Shown here one piece after another: positions 25,220 through 33,883 of a stretch of DNA of 64,000 nucleotides. The stretch comes from Prevotellaceae bacterium UBA3627 (lineage in GTDB: Bacteria > Bacteroidota > Bacteroidia > Bacteroidales > Bacteroidaceae). The notes below the pieces were generated by a model, which saw nothing but the letters and a program-made list of their open reading frames with translations, ran no database searches and was not told the origin of the DNA. The stretch spans positions 1-64,000 of the forward strand of contig DFLE01000015.1 of assembly GCA_002373375.1 (NCBI GenBank), written 5' to 3'. Numbering within the stretch: the first letter of the stretch is position 1; every line of letters begins with the position of its first letter. The translations under genes and the position numbers were made by a program.

Positions 25220-27174
25220 CGTGAATAGTCCTTGGAATATCTCATCATCTGTGTGGTTAACGACTCTGTATAGTCAAGTGTGACATCGGCAATGTTATTG
25301 TCGGCATCATATACGGGTGTCATGTGTGGGTTGATAAATCCCTTGTATGGTGCAATGTTCAGATTGCGATAGCGCGTGAGCACTTCCTCATGCAGCTTCG
25401 CGTCAATCTTCACCGCATATCTCTCCACGAGCTGCTGCGCCGCGTTGAAGTCGCCCTCGCTCTTTATACGCTGTATCTCTGCCAGCAGGGTAGCGAAGAG
25501 TTTTCTCAGAGCCTCATAGTCATTAATGGCGATGTATGTCTTGCCGTTAATCTTCTTCTTCTCTATCACGTCCGTGGCAGATACAAGATGCTGGTTAGCA
25601 TAGCACCAATTGGCAATCAGGGCTCTGTTACGCATGTGGGCCTCCTCGATGTCGTTGCCGAGTGTGATGCGCACGGTCTGTGTCATCATGCCGTTCATGA
25701 TGTATGTGTAGTAGTTAGACTTGTAGGCTTCCATGTCGGGCGTCAAACCTAACTCTACCATTTTCTCATCTGCAATGTAATACAACCCGAACAAATCGGC
25801 TCTTGCCTCCTCAATAGTGTTGCCGTAGGCTTTCAGCGCATCAGGGTCGGTGCCCGGCAACAACTGTCCGCTGCCGTGACCGAGACATTCATGCAGGTCG
25901 GTATGCAGGTCATCGCATACATCACCGTATTTCCTTATCATCGCTACGGTGTCAGCGTCAATGGCAAACTCCTCAAGGAAACCGTTTCCTTTGGCTGCCT
26001 TGTTATAGGCAGAGGTGAAGTTGGTTATCGTGATGCTCTTGGAACCGTGCTCCGCACGAATCCAGTCAGCGTTAGGCAGATTGATGCCTATGGCAGTGGA
26101 AGGGTACTCCTCACCGCCTATCATTGCAGCGCAGATGGCGTTAGCCACCACACCCTTTACTTTCGGCTTGCGGAAACGAGGGTCAACAGGTGAATGGTCT
26201 TCAAACCACTGTGCGTTATTGGATATTGTCTGCGTACGTTTACTTGCCTCGAGGTCACGGTATTCCACTATGCCCTCCCATGTGGCCTTGTATCCCAGAG
26301 GGTCTCCATACACCTCAATGAAACCGTTTATGAAGTCAATCCTGCCGTCGGTCTCCTTCAGCCATTCTATGGAGTATTCGTCAAAGGTATGCAGGTTGCC
26401 GGTGGTGTAATAGTCAATGAGAAGTGATATTATCTTCTTCTGCCTGTCGTTCTCAGCATACTCCTTCGCCTTTGTCAGGTTCTCAATGATTTTCTCAATG
26501 ATCTTACCGTATTTCCCGCCTATGCGCCATACATCCTCGGTGAGCTTGCCGTCTTTCTTGACGAGGGTGGAGTTCAGTCCAAAGGACGGCGGTTGCGAGC
26601 CAGCCTGGCTTTTCAGTGCCTTGTAGTACTCCTCCGCCTCTTGCTGCGTTACGCCTTGGTAGAAATTACATGCGGAAGTCTTTACAAGATCCTCTCCGCT
26701 TGCCTTGTTGACACGCTTGGGCAATATGTCGGGGTTGAATATTACAGGACAGATGGTGCCCAGGAGTTCATCGGCAGCCATAGGCAGTTTGTCTGCCGGG
26801 ATGCCGCGCACCAATTGCTCAAAGTATTCCTGTGTGAATCCCGGCTCGAACTTCTCGCAACCGTAGTGGTGGTATATGCCGTTGGAGAACCACACGCGCT
26901 TGAGATACTCTATCAGTTCAGGCTTGATGTCAGAGGTGTCATAACCTTCCTCGGTCTTCTTACCGTATGTGCATAGTATAGCCTCCAGAGTCTTTCGTAT
27001 TAAGAGGTTGTAGCGGCCGTTTTGGTCGAATGTTATGTCACGTCCCCAAAGGGTAGCCTCAGAGAGGTAGTATATGTATGCTTTTTGTCTTGCCGTGAGA
27101 GATTCAAAGTCAGGTAGCTGATACCTCAGCATCTGTATGTCGGCAAAACGCTCGTCATTATATTTGAAATCCAT
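25216..27174 (-). CDS. Dipeptidyl peptidase III-like zinc peptidase (M49)
   Basis: 652 aa, no signal peptide, probably cytoplasmic. Zinc site HECLGH (about residue 428; M49 pattern HExxGH after the family's one-residue variation) and EEARADLFGLYYI, which supplies the third ligand. The family removes dipeptides from peptide N termini. Some databases mislabel Bacteroides homologues as dihydrofolate reductase. It is 15 bp downstream of a lipoprotein gene and overlaps the ATPase gene, the middle of a five-gene operon. Confidence 0.9.
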   Translation of the reverse strand: MDFKYNDERFADIQMLRYQLPDFESLTARQKAYIYYLSEATLWGRDITFDQNGRYNLLIRKTLEAILCTYGKKTEEGYDTSDIKPELIEYLKRVWFSNGIYHHYGCEKFEPGFTQEYFEQLVRGIPADKLPMAADELLGTICPVIFNPDILPKRVNKASGEDLVKTSACNFYQGVTQQEAEEYYKALKSQAGSQPPSFGLNSTLVKKDGKLTEDVWRIGGKYGKIIEKIIENLTKAKEYAENDRQKKIISLLIDYYTTGNLHTFDEYSIEWLKETDGRIDFINGFIEVYGDPLGYKATWEGIVEYRDLEASKRTQTISNNAQWFEDHSPVDPRFRKPKVKGVVANAICAAMIGGEEYPSTAIGINLPNADWIRAEHGSKSITITNFTSAYNKAAKGNGFLEEFAIDADTVAMIRKYGDVCDDLHTDLHECLGHGSGQLLPGTDPDALKAYGNTIEEARADLFGLYYIADEKMVELGLTPDMEAYKSNYYTYIMNGMMTQTVRITLGNDIEEAHMRNRALIANWCYANQHLVSATDVIEKKKINGKTYIAINDYEALRKLFATLLAEIQRIKSEGDFNAAQQLVERYAVKIDAKLHEEVLTRYRNLNIAPYKGFINPHMTPVYDADNNIADVTLDYTESLTTQMMRYSKDYSR

Positions 27175-27189
27175 AGTATTTTGTTTATC

Positions 27190-27993
27190 TTAGATACTCA
27201 GTTTTCTTTTGCCATCAGGAGTTATGTCAATGTTGACACGATAGTTGGTGTAAGTGTCTGGACGCACCAGTATGGCGACGAATCGCACGCCGTCTTTTGT
27301 GACTCCCTGTATCGTTATGTCAGACAGGATGGCGCTCTCCAGATAGGCCTGCGGAACCAACGAGGCGAAGTCTTTCTTCTGAATGTTCTTGCCGTAGATT
27401 CTCTTGCTGCCGTCATAGAGTGCTATGAAAACGATGTTGTCATAGAAGATGTTCTCGACGGTCATGCCGTCATCGTTCACTGTCTGCTGATACACCTTGT
27501 ATGATGTGGGGTTTACTTGTGTGTAGGCATGAAACCTTTTGTCGTTCCACATCACTACTGTGTCGTTCTTAATCTTCCTGCCTTGGTTGATGTCAATTAT
27601 TCCCTTGTACTCTCCTTTGGCGACGGTCGGGGATTCAGAACTCTTCTGCAGCATCACCTCGTCACCGTTGCTGTTGATGAAGTACAGCTGGGTGGAGTTC
27701 AGACGGGTTATGAGATACCTCACCTCCTTGTGGCTGGCTATGATGAGCGAGTCGTTGCGCACATAGAAAGCCACCGGTGCATTTAGTGAGTCATTGTAGA
27801 ATAAGGTATCTCCCTTGACGGAGAATACAGCATCTCCTTCAATCTCGTTGACCCACGTGCCCTGCATCTTCTGCTTGGCAGCCTTGTCCTCGTTGACAAC
27901 GGGTGTTCCCTTGTCTTTGGATGTGCACGCAGAAAGTAGTGTACACAAGAGGATTGTTATAAAGGTAAGAGTGTGTAAGATGTTGTTTTTCAT
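27190..27993 (-). CDS. DUF4738-like lipoprotein
   Basis: 267 aa from the ATG at 27993. I chose this start because it gives a signal peptide with a lipobox (LLSACTSK), and the promoter box at 28062-28069 would overlap the longer frame reaching 28095. The mature part is beta-rich (GTWVNEIEGDAVFSVKGDTLFYND, VRNDSLIIASHKEVRYLI) and resembles lipocalin-like Bacteroidales lipoproteins such as DUF4738. It is first in the operon leading into dipeptidyl peptidase III. No catalytic residues recognised. Confidence 0.65.
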   Translation of the reverse strand: MKNNILHTLTFITILLCTLLSACTSKDKGTPVVNEDKAAKQKMQGTWVNEIEGDAVFSVKGDTLFYNDSLNAPVAFYVRNDSLIIASHKEVRYLITRLNSTQLYFINSNGDEVMLQKSSESPTVAKGEYKGIIDINQGRKIKNDTVVMWNDKRFHAYTQVNPTSYKVYQQTVNDDGMTVENIFYDNIVFIALYDGSKRIYGKNIQKKDFASLVPQAYLESAILSDITIQGVTKDGVRFVAILVRPDTYTNYRVNIDITPDGKRKLSI

Positions 27994-28061
27994 TGTGTTA
28001 ACAATTAATATGTGGTAACAGATATCCTTGTTGCAGAAACGTCTGCACCTTTTTAATAATA

Positions 28062-28069
28062 CAAAGTTA
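28062..28069 (-). promoter_or_regulatory. Predicted -7 box of the lipoprotein-DPPIII operon
   Basis: Minus-strand TAACTTTG (plus CAAAGTTA). The -33 position is not consensus. It is divergent from the HU/SPOR promoter about 60 bp away. Confidence 0.55.
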
Positions 28070-28128
28070 CGACTTTTTGTTGAAAGTAGATGCATTATAA
28101 AGTTTTTTTATGTTAAAAAATGGTTTTA

Positions 28129-28160
28129 TTTGTCTGAATGAAATAAAATGATTAACTTTG
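28129..28160 (+). promoter_or_regulatory. Predicted promoter giving a leaderless or nearly leaderless mRNA
   Basis: TTTG (28129-28132), 20-bp spacer, TAACTTTG (28153-28160): full consensus. The start codon at 28166 falls where transcription should begin. The in-frame ATG at 28148 lies upstream of the -7 box and cannot be used from this promoter. Confidence 0.75.
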
Positions 28161-28165
28161 CGGTG

Positions 28166-29317
28166 ATGAATGAACTATCTCGACATATAGAAATATTATT
28201 ACTCAGCAATGATTGCGTCATAGTTCCGGGTTTTGGCGGATTTGTGGCGCATCATAAGGTTGCGGAGTATGATATGGAGGAAAAGACGTTCTATCCGCCG
28301 CAGCGTGTGTTGGGTTTCAATAGTCAGTTGGTATTGAACGACTCTCTGTTGGTGCAGTCTTACGCTGAGGCTTATGACCTTAGTTATCCTGAGGCGCTTC
28401 GCAAGATAGAGAAAGAGGTAGAGGAGATAAAGCAACAGATTGAGATAGAGGGAGAATATAAGTTCCGCGGAATAGGTACGGTGAGCAAGACTGCAGAGGG
28501 CTATTACGATTTTGAGCCTTGTGTGGCTGGACTTGTCTCACCAAGTCTCTATGGTTTCACTTCATATATCATGGATGCTGTTAATGGCGTTGCGGACGCT
28601 GATGGCGCGTCGGACACAGAGGACAGCGCAGAGAAAAAACTGTTGTCGGCTGCTGATGTCGTGACAGGTGAGACGGAAGTGGATGTCAAGGATGACGCGG
28701 AGGACACAGAGGATGTAGAAGATGACGAGGTGGAAGATGAGGAGGAAGAGCGTGGCATATATGTAAGCTATAAGAAAATGTGGTATGCTGCTGCGGCTTC
28801 GTTAATTCTTCTCCTGTTGCCGTTGGCATATAACTCGCTTACCGTTGGACGCGGCAGTCAGAGCAGCAATGTCATAAGAGGCTCTGTAGGCGATACCGGC
28901 AAGGAAGTGGTAAGCAAGATAGGAGAGGGGATAGATACCTTTATGAAGGCAACAAACTCAGAGAGTGTTCCTGCTGACACTGTGAATATAACAGAAAAGA
29001 CAGTGAAGCAGGAGGCGGCTGGGGAAGCGGTTGCAGACACCAAGGTGCAGGCAGAAAAGACTGGCGAAGTCTCAAAAGAGACTGTAAAGGGCCAGTACTC
29101 CATCATCTTGGCAAGCCGTGTGAGCAAGAAGGGAGCTGAGGACTTCGTAAAGAGACTTAACAGGGCGGGCTACAAGGAGGCTTCTGTGTATGAGGACGGT
29201 AGCATGAGACGTGTGGTCTATGGCTCGTATGGCTCAGAGAGAGAGGCGGAGAGAGCCTTGAATGTGTTGAAAAAGAAGAATGAAACGTTTGCCGGCACTT
29301 GGGTGCAGAAATTATGA
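28166..29317 (+). CDS. HU-CCDC81 and SPOR domain membrane protein
   Basis: 383 aa from the ATG at 28166. The N-terminal HU-like CCDC81 pair (about 1-135) has NDCVIVPGFGGFVAHH, the family's hallmark start. An acidic linker (Asp/Glu-rich, about 150-195), one transmembrane segment (MWYAAAASLILLLLPLAYNSL), a low-complexity periplasmic stretch and a C-terminal SPOR domain (YSIILASRVSKKGAEDFVKRL to the end) follow. SPOR domains bind denuded septal peptidoglycan; the cytoplasmic HU-like part may contact DNA. It overlaps the FHA gene (ATGA), so the two are translated together. Confidence 0.85.
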   Translation: MNELSRHIEILLLSNDCVIVPGFGGFVAHHKVAEYDMEEKTFYPPQRVLGFNSQLVLNDSLLVQSYAEAYDLSYPEALRKIEKEVEEIKQQIEIEGEYKFRGIGTVSKTAEGYYDFEPCVAGLVSPSLYGFTSYIMDAVNGVADADGASDTEDSAEKKLLSAADVVTGETEVDVKDDAEDTEDVEDDEVEDEEEERGIYVSYKKMWYAAAASLILLLLPLAYNSLTVGRGSQSSNVIRGSVGDTGKEVVSKIGEGIDTFMKATNSESVPADTVNITEKTVKQEAAGEAVADTKVQAEKTGEVSKETVKGQYSIILASRVSKKGAEDFVKRLNRAGYKEASVYEDGSMRRVVYGSYGSEREAERALNVLKKKNETFAGTWVQKL

Positions 29318-29844
29318 AAAGAGTAAGGTGTCCTAAGTGTGATAATTTTATAACGTTTGACGAGACACGTTATGAGGCAGGCCAGTCATTGGTGTTCCAA
29401 TGTGACAGTTGCGGAAAGGAGTTTGGCATACGCATTGGTGTGTCAAAGTTGCGCAACAGGCAGAAAGAAGAAAATCCTACAGTAGAGAATACAGACGAGG
29501 GAGTAGGGGCGATAGTCGTTATAGAGAATGTCTTTCACTATAAACAAGTGTTGCCGTTGCGTATGGGCGACAATGTGATAGGACGTTATATGAAAGGCTC
29601 CAAATGTAATACGCCGATAGAGACTAACGACCCGTCTATAGATATGAACCATTGTGTCATAAATGTATCAAGGGGAAAGAACGGAAAACTGAAGTATGTG
29701 TTACGTGACGGTCCGAGCTATACAGGTACATTTGTGGATAATCAGATACTTGGAGACCGTGAGCGCAGAGTGATAGAAGATGGTACTTTGTTCACCATCG
29801 GGGCTACTTCCATCTTGTTGAAGGCCAAAGGTGATGCGTGTTGA
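29314..29844 (+). CDS. Zinc-ribbon and FHA domain protein
   Basis: 176 aa from the ATG at 29314, which overlaps the preceding stop codon (ATGA); an upstream in-frame TTG is less likely. The N-terminal zinc ribbon has CPKCDNF and CDSCGKEF (CxxC...CxxC). The C-terminal FHA domain (about 80-172) contains GRYMKGSKCNTPIETNDPSI, the conserved N-H-C region and SYTGTFVDN. FHA domains bind phosphothreonine; no kinase gene is in view. Probably a cytoplasmic signalling partner of the SPOR protein. Confidence 0.82.
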   Translation: MKRVRCPKCDNFITFDETRYEAGQSLVFQCDSCGKEFGIRIGVSKLRNRQKEENPTVENTDEGVGAIVVIENVFHYKQVLPLRMGDNVIGRYMKGSKCNTPIETNDPSIDMNHCVINVSRGKNGKLKYVLRDGPSYTGTFVDNQILGDRERRVIEDGTLFTIGATSILLKAKGDAC

Positions 29845-29890
29845 TAATAGTCAATAAATCACCACGTTAACGAAAAAACAGCAAAAACTG

Positions 29891-29922
29891 TTTGCGCACA
29901 CAGTAGATTATTTGTAACTTTG
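29891..29922 (+). promoter_or_regulatory. Predicted promoter of the structured leader region
   Basis: TTTG (29891-29894), 20-bp spacer, TAACTTTG (29915-29922): full consensus, about 310 bp before the next start codon. Confidence 0.78.
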
Positions 29923-29928
29923 CAGCAG

Positions 29929-30235
29929 AAAAGGTGAATTGTATACCTTTGTGTATGGTATATTTCACTGAGTTATTAACTGGAAATCGGGAGATGTGCA
30001 ATGTCGCACAACAGACCTGTCAGTCAGATACTCAAAATCGACTCTCAGCCATCTGTACATTGCCGCTTCACGAATCGCGTTCAGAACTGCTGCACGCTTG
30101 ACATTGCTCCGCAATAAGCAGATGTCGTTCTGTTGATAAAAGTGTAAAGACCTTTAACAGGTTAGTTCTTTTGATTGACGGTTCTTGTGCAAGACTTATG
30201 GACGAGAGGGTACGGATTTCTGAAACCGTAACATT
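29929..30235 (+). ncRNA. Structured non-coding leader or candidate RNA ahead of a transglycosylase-like gene
   Basis: About 300 transcribed bases without a gene. Visible helices are GTGAATTGTATACC/GGTATATTTCAC (29934-29968), TGTGC/GCACA (29995-30010), and a nested element CAGAAC/GTTCTG (30082-30132) enclosing GACAT/ATGTC and TTGC/GCAA. A final TACGG/CCGTA hairpin (30211-30230) precedes a six-T run (30240-30245) lying in the first codons of the next gene. This could be a stand-alone RNA ending at a terminator or an attenuating leader. It does not match tmRNA, RNase P RNA or the SRP core as I know them. Confidence 0.45.
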
Positions 30236-30670
30236 ATGATTTTTTCAAAGATTGCAAAGGTCACAGTATTAACAACAGTATTAACCTTCGAGGCATTCGC
30301 AGTCCAGGGACGCGAAAATGGCTCAAAAAACTATGATTGGGATCCTTTGATGGATGCCATCACACATGTAGAGAGTAGGGGAGACAGTCGTGCCGTGAGT
30401 GGCAGATCATGTGGTGCTATGCAGATTACACCGATACTGGTGCAGCAGTGTAACATCATCTTAAAAGAAAGAGGCGACAAGAGGCGCTACACGCTTAATG
30501 ACCGCTTCAGTGTAAAAAAGAGTCGTGAGATGTTCGTACTCATACAGAGCTACTACAATCCGACGAATAATGTGGAGAAGGCCATCCGTATATGGAACGG
30601 TGGTCCGCGCTACAAGGTAAGAAGCACACAGGGCTATTACAAACGTGTAATGAGAGCGTATAACAATTAA
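30236..30670 (+). CDS. Small secreted lytic-transglycosylase-like protein
   Basis: 144 aa with signal peptide (about 1-24). The SLT-like domain has DAITHVESRGDSRAVSGRSCGAMQIT, with the catalytic-type Glu at residue 46 and the GAMQIT motif, and a later IWNGGPRYK corresponding to the AYNGG segment of transglycosylases. It is shorter than typical SLT domains. Predicted to cleave peptidoglycan glycan strands in the periplasm. A terminator-like hairpin overlaps its start, so expression may be controlled by the leader. Confidence 0.75.
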   Translation: MIFSKIAKVTVLTTVLTFEAFAVQGRENGSKNYDWDPLMDAITHVESRGDSRAVSGRSCGAMQITPILVQQCNIILKERGDKRRYTLNDRFSVKKSREMFVLIQSYYNPTNNVEKAIRIWNGGPRYKVRSTQGYYKRVMRAYNN

Positions 30671-30787
30671 ACACCCACCATCCTTTGCACCGACATGTTC
30701 GGAGATAATTGTTAAACGTGTGTTTCTGATTGGAATAGATTATTCTTAACATTGGTCATCGCATTGCTTTGGCTAATATTTGCAAAG

Positions 30788-30842
30788 AAGAAACGAATAG
30801 ATTTAACCTCATGCAGGTGTCTATGCGTTTCTTTTTTTTTGT
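30788..30842 (+). terminator. Terminator after the transglycosylase-like gene
   Basis: AAGAAACG (30788-30795) pairs with CGTTTCTT (30826-30833), with an inner ATAGA/TCTAT pairing, followed by a long T run. Confidence 0.8.
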
Positions 30843-30901
30843 ATGTGTTTTGCTGGGGGTAAACGAAAAATTAGTTTGTCAGGGCAGCTGTAAAAACTTA
30901 A

Positions 30902-30951
30902 AAATAGCAAATTGTCACCAAAAATAACTTTTTGGTGGCAATTTGCTATTT
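30902..30951. repeat. Long near-perfect inverted repeat
   Basis: 23-bp arms (30902-30924 and 30929-30951; AAATAGCAAATTG..., one G-T wobble) with a TAAC loop. The AT-rich arms end in A5/T5 next to the loop. There is no T run outside, so it is not a standard terminator; it may be a processed or bidirectional element. The remaining part of 30671-31446 holds only the terminator before it and array B. Confidence 0.8.
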
Positions 30952-31081
30952 CAGTGTGTGTTGTACAGAATGACGAAAGAGAATGGCAGGGGTGTGCGTT
31001 TGCCGATATATGGATGAATATATATGAAGAATTGGATAGCAGGAGAACGGAAAGTGGTTGGTTTTAGAGTTTGTTTGTGTC

Positions 31082-31188
31082 GTAAAGTGGTAGCTTTTAC
31101 ACTGTGAAGTGATAGCTTTTACGTCGTCATTCGATAGCTTTCACGGTGTAAAGTGATAGCTTTTACAATATGAAACGATAGGTTTTGT
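31082..31188. repeat. 22-bp-period palindromic array B
   Basis: Five units start at 31089, 31111, 31133, 31155 and 31177, exactly 22 bp apart: GGTAGCTTTTAC, GATAGCTTTTAC, GATAGCTTTCAC, GATAGCTTTTAC and GATAGGTTTTGT, all in the same orientation. The array lies in the gap between the transglycosylase-like gene and rprX and ends about 260 bp before the rprX start codon. Confidence 0.88.
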
Positions 31189-31387
31189 TATGTGAAATTT
31201 GTGCGATGTCTGTATAGTGTTGATTGTTAGGTAGATGTGGAAAATGCGATTCTTGGGCGCTTTTCTGTCCGGAATAGAGTCGTAAAGGCTGTATCGCAAG
31301 CATTTTGAGTTATGAAATATCACATTGATATAAATAACGGTAGTTTTATGACAATATGATATTAGTTGAAAATAAAAGACGAAAATA

Positions 31388-31419
31388 CTTGTCTGTGCGA
31401 CATAAATTTTGTAATTTCG
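31388..31419 (+). promoter_or_regulatory. Possible rprX promoter
   Basis: CTTG (31388-31391), 20-bp spacer, TAATTTCG (31412-31419). Both boxes are off consensus by one base. Confidence 0.4.
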
Positions 31420-31446
31420 CAAACTAAACCTACTTAAAATTAAAAG

Positions 31447-33012
31447 ATGAAAAGATCGACTATTTGGATTATAGCGGTAATTATGGGTGTGTCGTTTGTC
31501 GGCCTGCTCTTTATTCAGATACTCTATATAGAGGAGATGACTAAGATGAAGAAAGAGCAGTTTGACGAGTCGGTTACCCGTGCCTTGTATCAGGCGGCGC
31601 ATAACATGGAGCTGAACGAGACGCTGCAATATCTGGAGAAAGATGTGAACGAGACAGAGCGCAAGGCTTTTGTCAATGATGATATGACATCAGGAAACAA
31701 GGTGGGAGCACCGCTGCAGCAGTCGCACCAGTATTCTGTCGTGGGAGATGACGGCACCATATACTCGTCATTTGAGTTGCGCACCATAACACTGTCGCCA
31801 CAGAAGATGAAGAAAGACCTTATGAGCCGTCAGGACAAGAATACCCTTGCTGAGGCCCAGAAGTCAATGCAGGAGATAGTGCGCAAGCGTTATGTATATC
31901 AGCGTTCGCTGCTTGACGAGGTGGTGTATGCCATACTTTACACTGCCAGTGACAAACCGCTGAAGGAACGTGTCAACTTCAAGCAGTTAGACCGTGATAT
32001 AAGGGTAGAGCTGCTGAATAACGGCATAGACATACCATATCACTTTACCGTTACTCAGAGTGATGGCAAGGAAGTGTACCGCTGTCCTGAATTCAGTGAG
32101 GAGGGCAGGGACAAGACCTATTCGCAGCCGTTGTTCCGTAATGACGCAACGTCACAGTCGGGTTATGTCAATGTACATTTCCCGGATATAAATGACTACA
32201 TATTCTCAAGCATCCACTTCGTTATCCCGGCCCTGGTGTTTACTCTTGTGTTGCTGGTAACGTTTGTCTTCACCATCGTGATAATATTCCGTCAGAAGAG
32301 ATACTCGGAGATGCGTAATGACTTTGTGAACAATATGACGCATGAGTTGAAGACGCCTATCTCAAGCATATCACTGGCTGCACAGATGCTCAATGATAAG
32401 AGCGTGGAGAAGTCAGAGTCCATGAGGGAACATCTGGGCAATATCATTAATGAGGAGACAAAGAGACTGCGTTACCTTGTGGAGAAAGTGTTGCAGATGT
32501 CAATGTTTGACAGGAAGAAGGGTATCTTCAAGATGAAAGAGGTTGACATCAACGAGATGATAGAGAACATAGCCAACTCCTTCTCCTTGCGTGTGGAGCA
32601 TACAGGTGGCAAGATATATACAGAGGTGGAGGCCGTTGACTCTACAGTGTATGTGGAGGAAACACACTTCAGTAATGTGTTCTTTAATTTGATGGACAAT
32701 GCCGTGAAGTACAGTAAGCCTGATTCTCCGCTAAATGTGTACCTGCGTACATGGAACGAGGGTAACAAGGTGAAGATATCCGTGCGTGACAGCGGAATGG
32801 GCATAAAGAAAGAAAACCTGAAAAAGATATTCGAGGAGTTCTACAGGGTACATACCGGCAACAGGCACGATGTGAAAGGTTTCGGACTCGGACTGGCATA
32901 CGTTAAGAAGGTCATAGATATACACAAGGGCACTATCACCGTAGACTCGGAATATGGCAAAGGTACCACGTTTGTTATAACCATCGATACCATAAATGAA
33001 GATGATAAGTAA
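31447..33012 (+). CDS. rprX: Sensor histidine kinase, RprX-like
   Basis: 521 aa. Two transmembrane segments (about 7-27 and 258-282) flank a roughly 230-residue periplasmic sensor region. The HisKA domain has FVNNMTHELKTPISS, with the phospho-acceptor His; the HATPase domain shows the N box (NLMDNAVKY), G1 (DSGMGI), and G2 (GFGLGLAYV). Together with the downstream regulator, which is very similar to B. fragilis RprY, this is the RprX-type kinase. Regulator and kinase genes are separated by about 150 bp with a second promoter between. Confidence 0.88.
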   Translation: MKRSTIWIIAVIMGVSFVGLLFIQILYIEEMTKMKKEQFDESVTRALYQAAHNMELNETLQYLEKDVNETERKAFVNDDMTSGNKVGAPLQQSHQYSVVGDDGTIYSSFELRTITLSPQKMKKDLMSRQDKNTLAEAQKSMQEIVRKRYVYQRSLLDEVVYAILYTASDKPLKERVNFKQLDRDIRVELLNNGIDIPYHFTVTQSDGKEVYRCPEFSEEGRDKTYSQPLFRNDATSQSGYVNVHFPDINDYIFSSIHFVIPALVFTLVLLVTFVFTIVIIFRQKRYSEMRNDFVNNMTHELKTPISSISLAAQMLNDKSVEKSESMREHLGNIINEETKRLRYLVEKVLQMSMFDRKKGIFKMKEVDINEMIENIANSFSLRVEHTGGKIYTEVEAVDSTVYVEETHFSNVFFNLMDNAVKYSKPDSPLNVYLRTWNEGNKVKISVRDSGMGIKKENLKKIFEEFYRVHTGNRHDVKGFGLGLAYVKKVIDIHKGTITVDSEYGKGTTFVITIDTINEDDK

Positions 33013-33103
33013 CAAAACAAAGCTTGTATAATTAAGTGTAATCAATTATAAACACAAAATTTCGTTAATACTGTTAAAACGAAGAATATAAATCCCGAAA
33101 AAG

Positions 33104-33135
33104 TTTGCGCATAAATGTATTAATGATTATCTTTG
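33104..33135 (+). promoter_or_regulatory. Predicted rprY promoter
   Basis: TTTG (33104-33107), 20-bp spacer, TATCTTTG (33128-33135): full consensus, giving rprY a supply independent of rprX. Confidence 0.78.
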
Positions 33136-33163
33136 CATCAGTAATAATTAAAAGAATAAAAAG

Positions 33164-33883
33164 ATGGAAGAGAATCAGAAAATACTTCTTTGTGAAGACG
33201 ACGAGAATCTGGGAATGTTGTTGCGTGAGTACTTGCAGGCAAAAGGTTACGAGACAGACCTGTGCTCTGACGGCGAGGCTGGTTACCGCGCATTCCTGAA
33301 GACACCTTATAATATATGTGTGCTTGATGTGATGATGCCGAAGAAAGACGGTTTCCAGTTGGCTGCCGACATACGTCAGGCTAACGCTGAGATACCTATC
33401 ATCTTCCTTACGGCTCGCCAGATGAAGGATGATATCCTTGAGGGCTTCAAGATTGGTGCAGACGACTATATTACCAAGCCGTTCTCTATGGAGGAGCTTG
33501 TGTTCAGAATAGAGGCTATCCTGCGTCGTGTGCATGGTAAGAAGACACGTGAGAGCACACAGTATCAGATAGGTAAGTTCTTGTTTGACTCACAGAAACA
33601 GCTGCTGACCATAGGCGACAAGCAGACAAAGCTTACGACAAAGGAGAACGAGCTGCTGTCATTACTGTGCAGCCATTCTAATGAGATACTGCAGCGTGAC
33701 TTCGCGCTGAAGACCATCTGGATAGACGACAACTACTTCAACGCGCGTTCTATGGATGTGTATATCACTAAGTTGCGTAAGCATCTGCGTGATGATGAGA
33801 ATATCGAGATAATAAACATCCACGGTAAGGGATATAAGCTTATTATTCCAGACGCTACAGACGACGATAACAGCGCAGCCTAA
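33164..33883 (+). CDS. rprY: OmpR-family response regulator, RprY-like
   Basis: 239 aa. The receiver domain (about 5-120) shows acidic DD at 12-13, phosphorylation Asp in VLDVMMPKKDG, Thr and Lys in FLTAR and TKPFS. The winged-helix DNA-binding domain (about 130-232) has LTTKENELLSLL and DVYITKLRKHL...IHGKGYKL. The sequence closely follows the RprY regulator of Bacteroides, which in related species acts in stress and Na/redox responses. Its TAA overlaps the ATG of the next gene (TAATG), so the nucleotidyltransferase is translationally coupled. Confidence 0.92.
   Translation: MEENQKILLCEDDENLGMLLREYLQAKGYETDLCSDGEAGYRAFLKTPYNICVLDVMMPKKDGFQLAADIRQANAEIPIIFLTARQMKDDILEGFKIGADDYITKPFSMEELVFRIEAILRRVHGKKTRESTQYQIGKFLFDSQKQLLTIGDKQTKLTTKENELLSLLCSHSNEILQRDFALKTIWIDDNYFNARSMDVYITKLRKHLRDDENIEIINIHGKGYKLIIPDATDDDNSAA

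Noticed and set aside
27994..28095. N-terminal extension of the DUF4738-like lipoprotein
   Set aside because: The extension covers the predicted -7 promoter box and would bury the lipoprotein signal peptide.
29929..30235. tmRNA, RNase P RNA or SRP RNA
   Set aside because: The hallmark core sequences of these RNAs (for example the tmRNA 5' end or RNase P conserved core) were not found.
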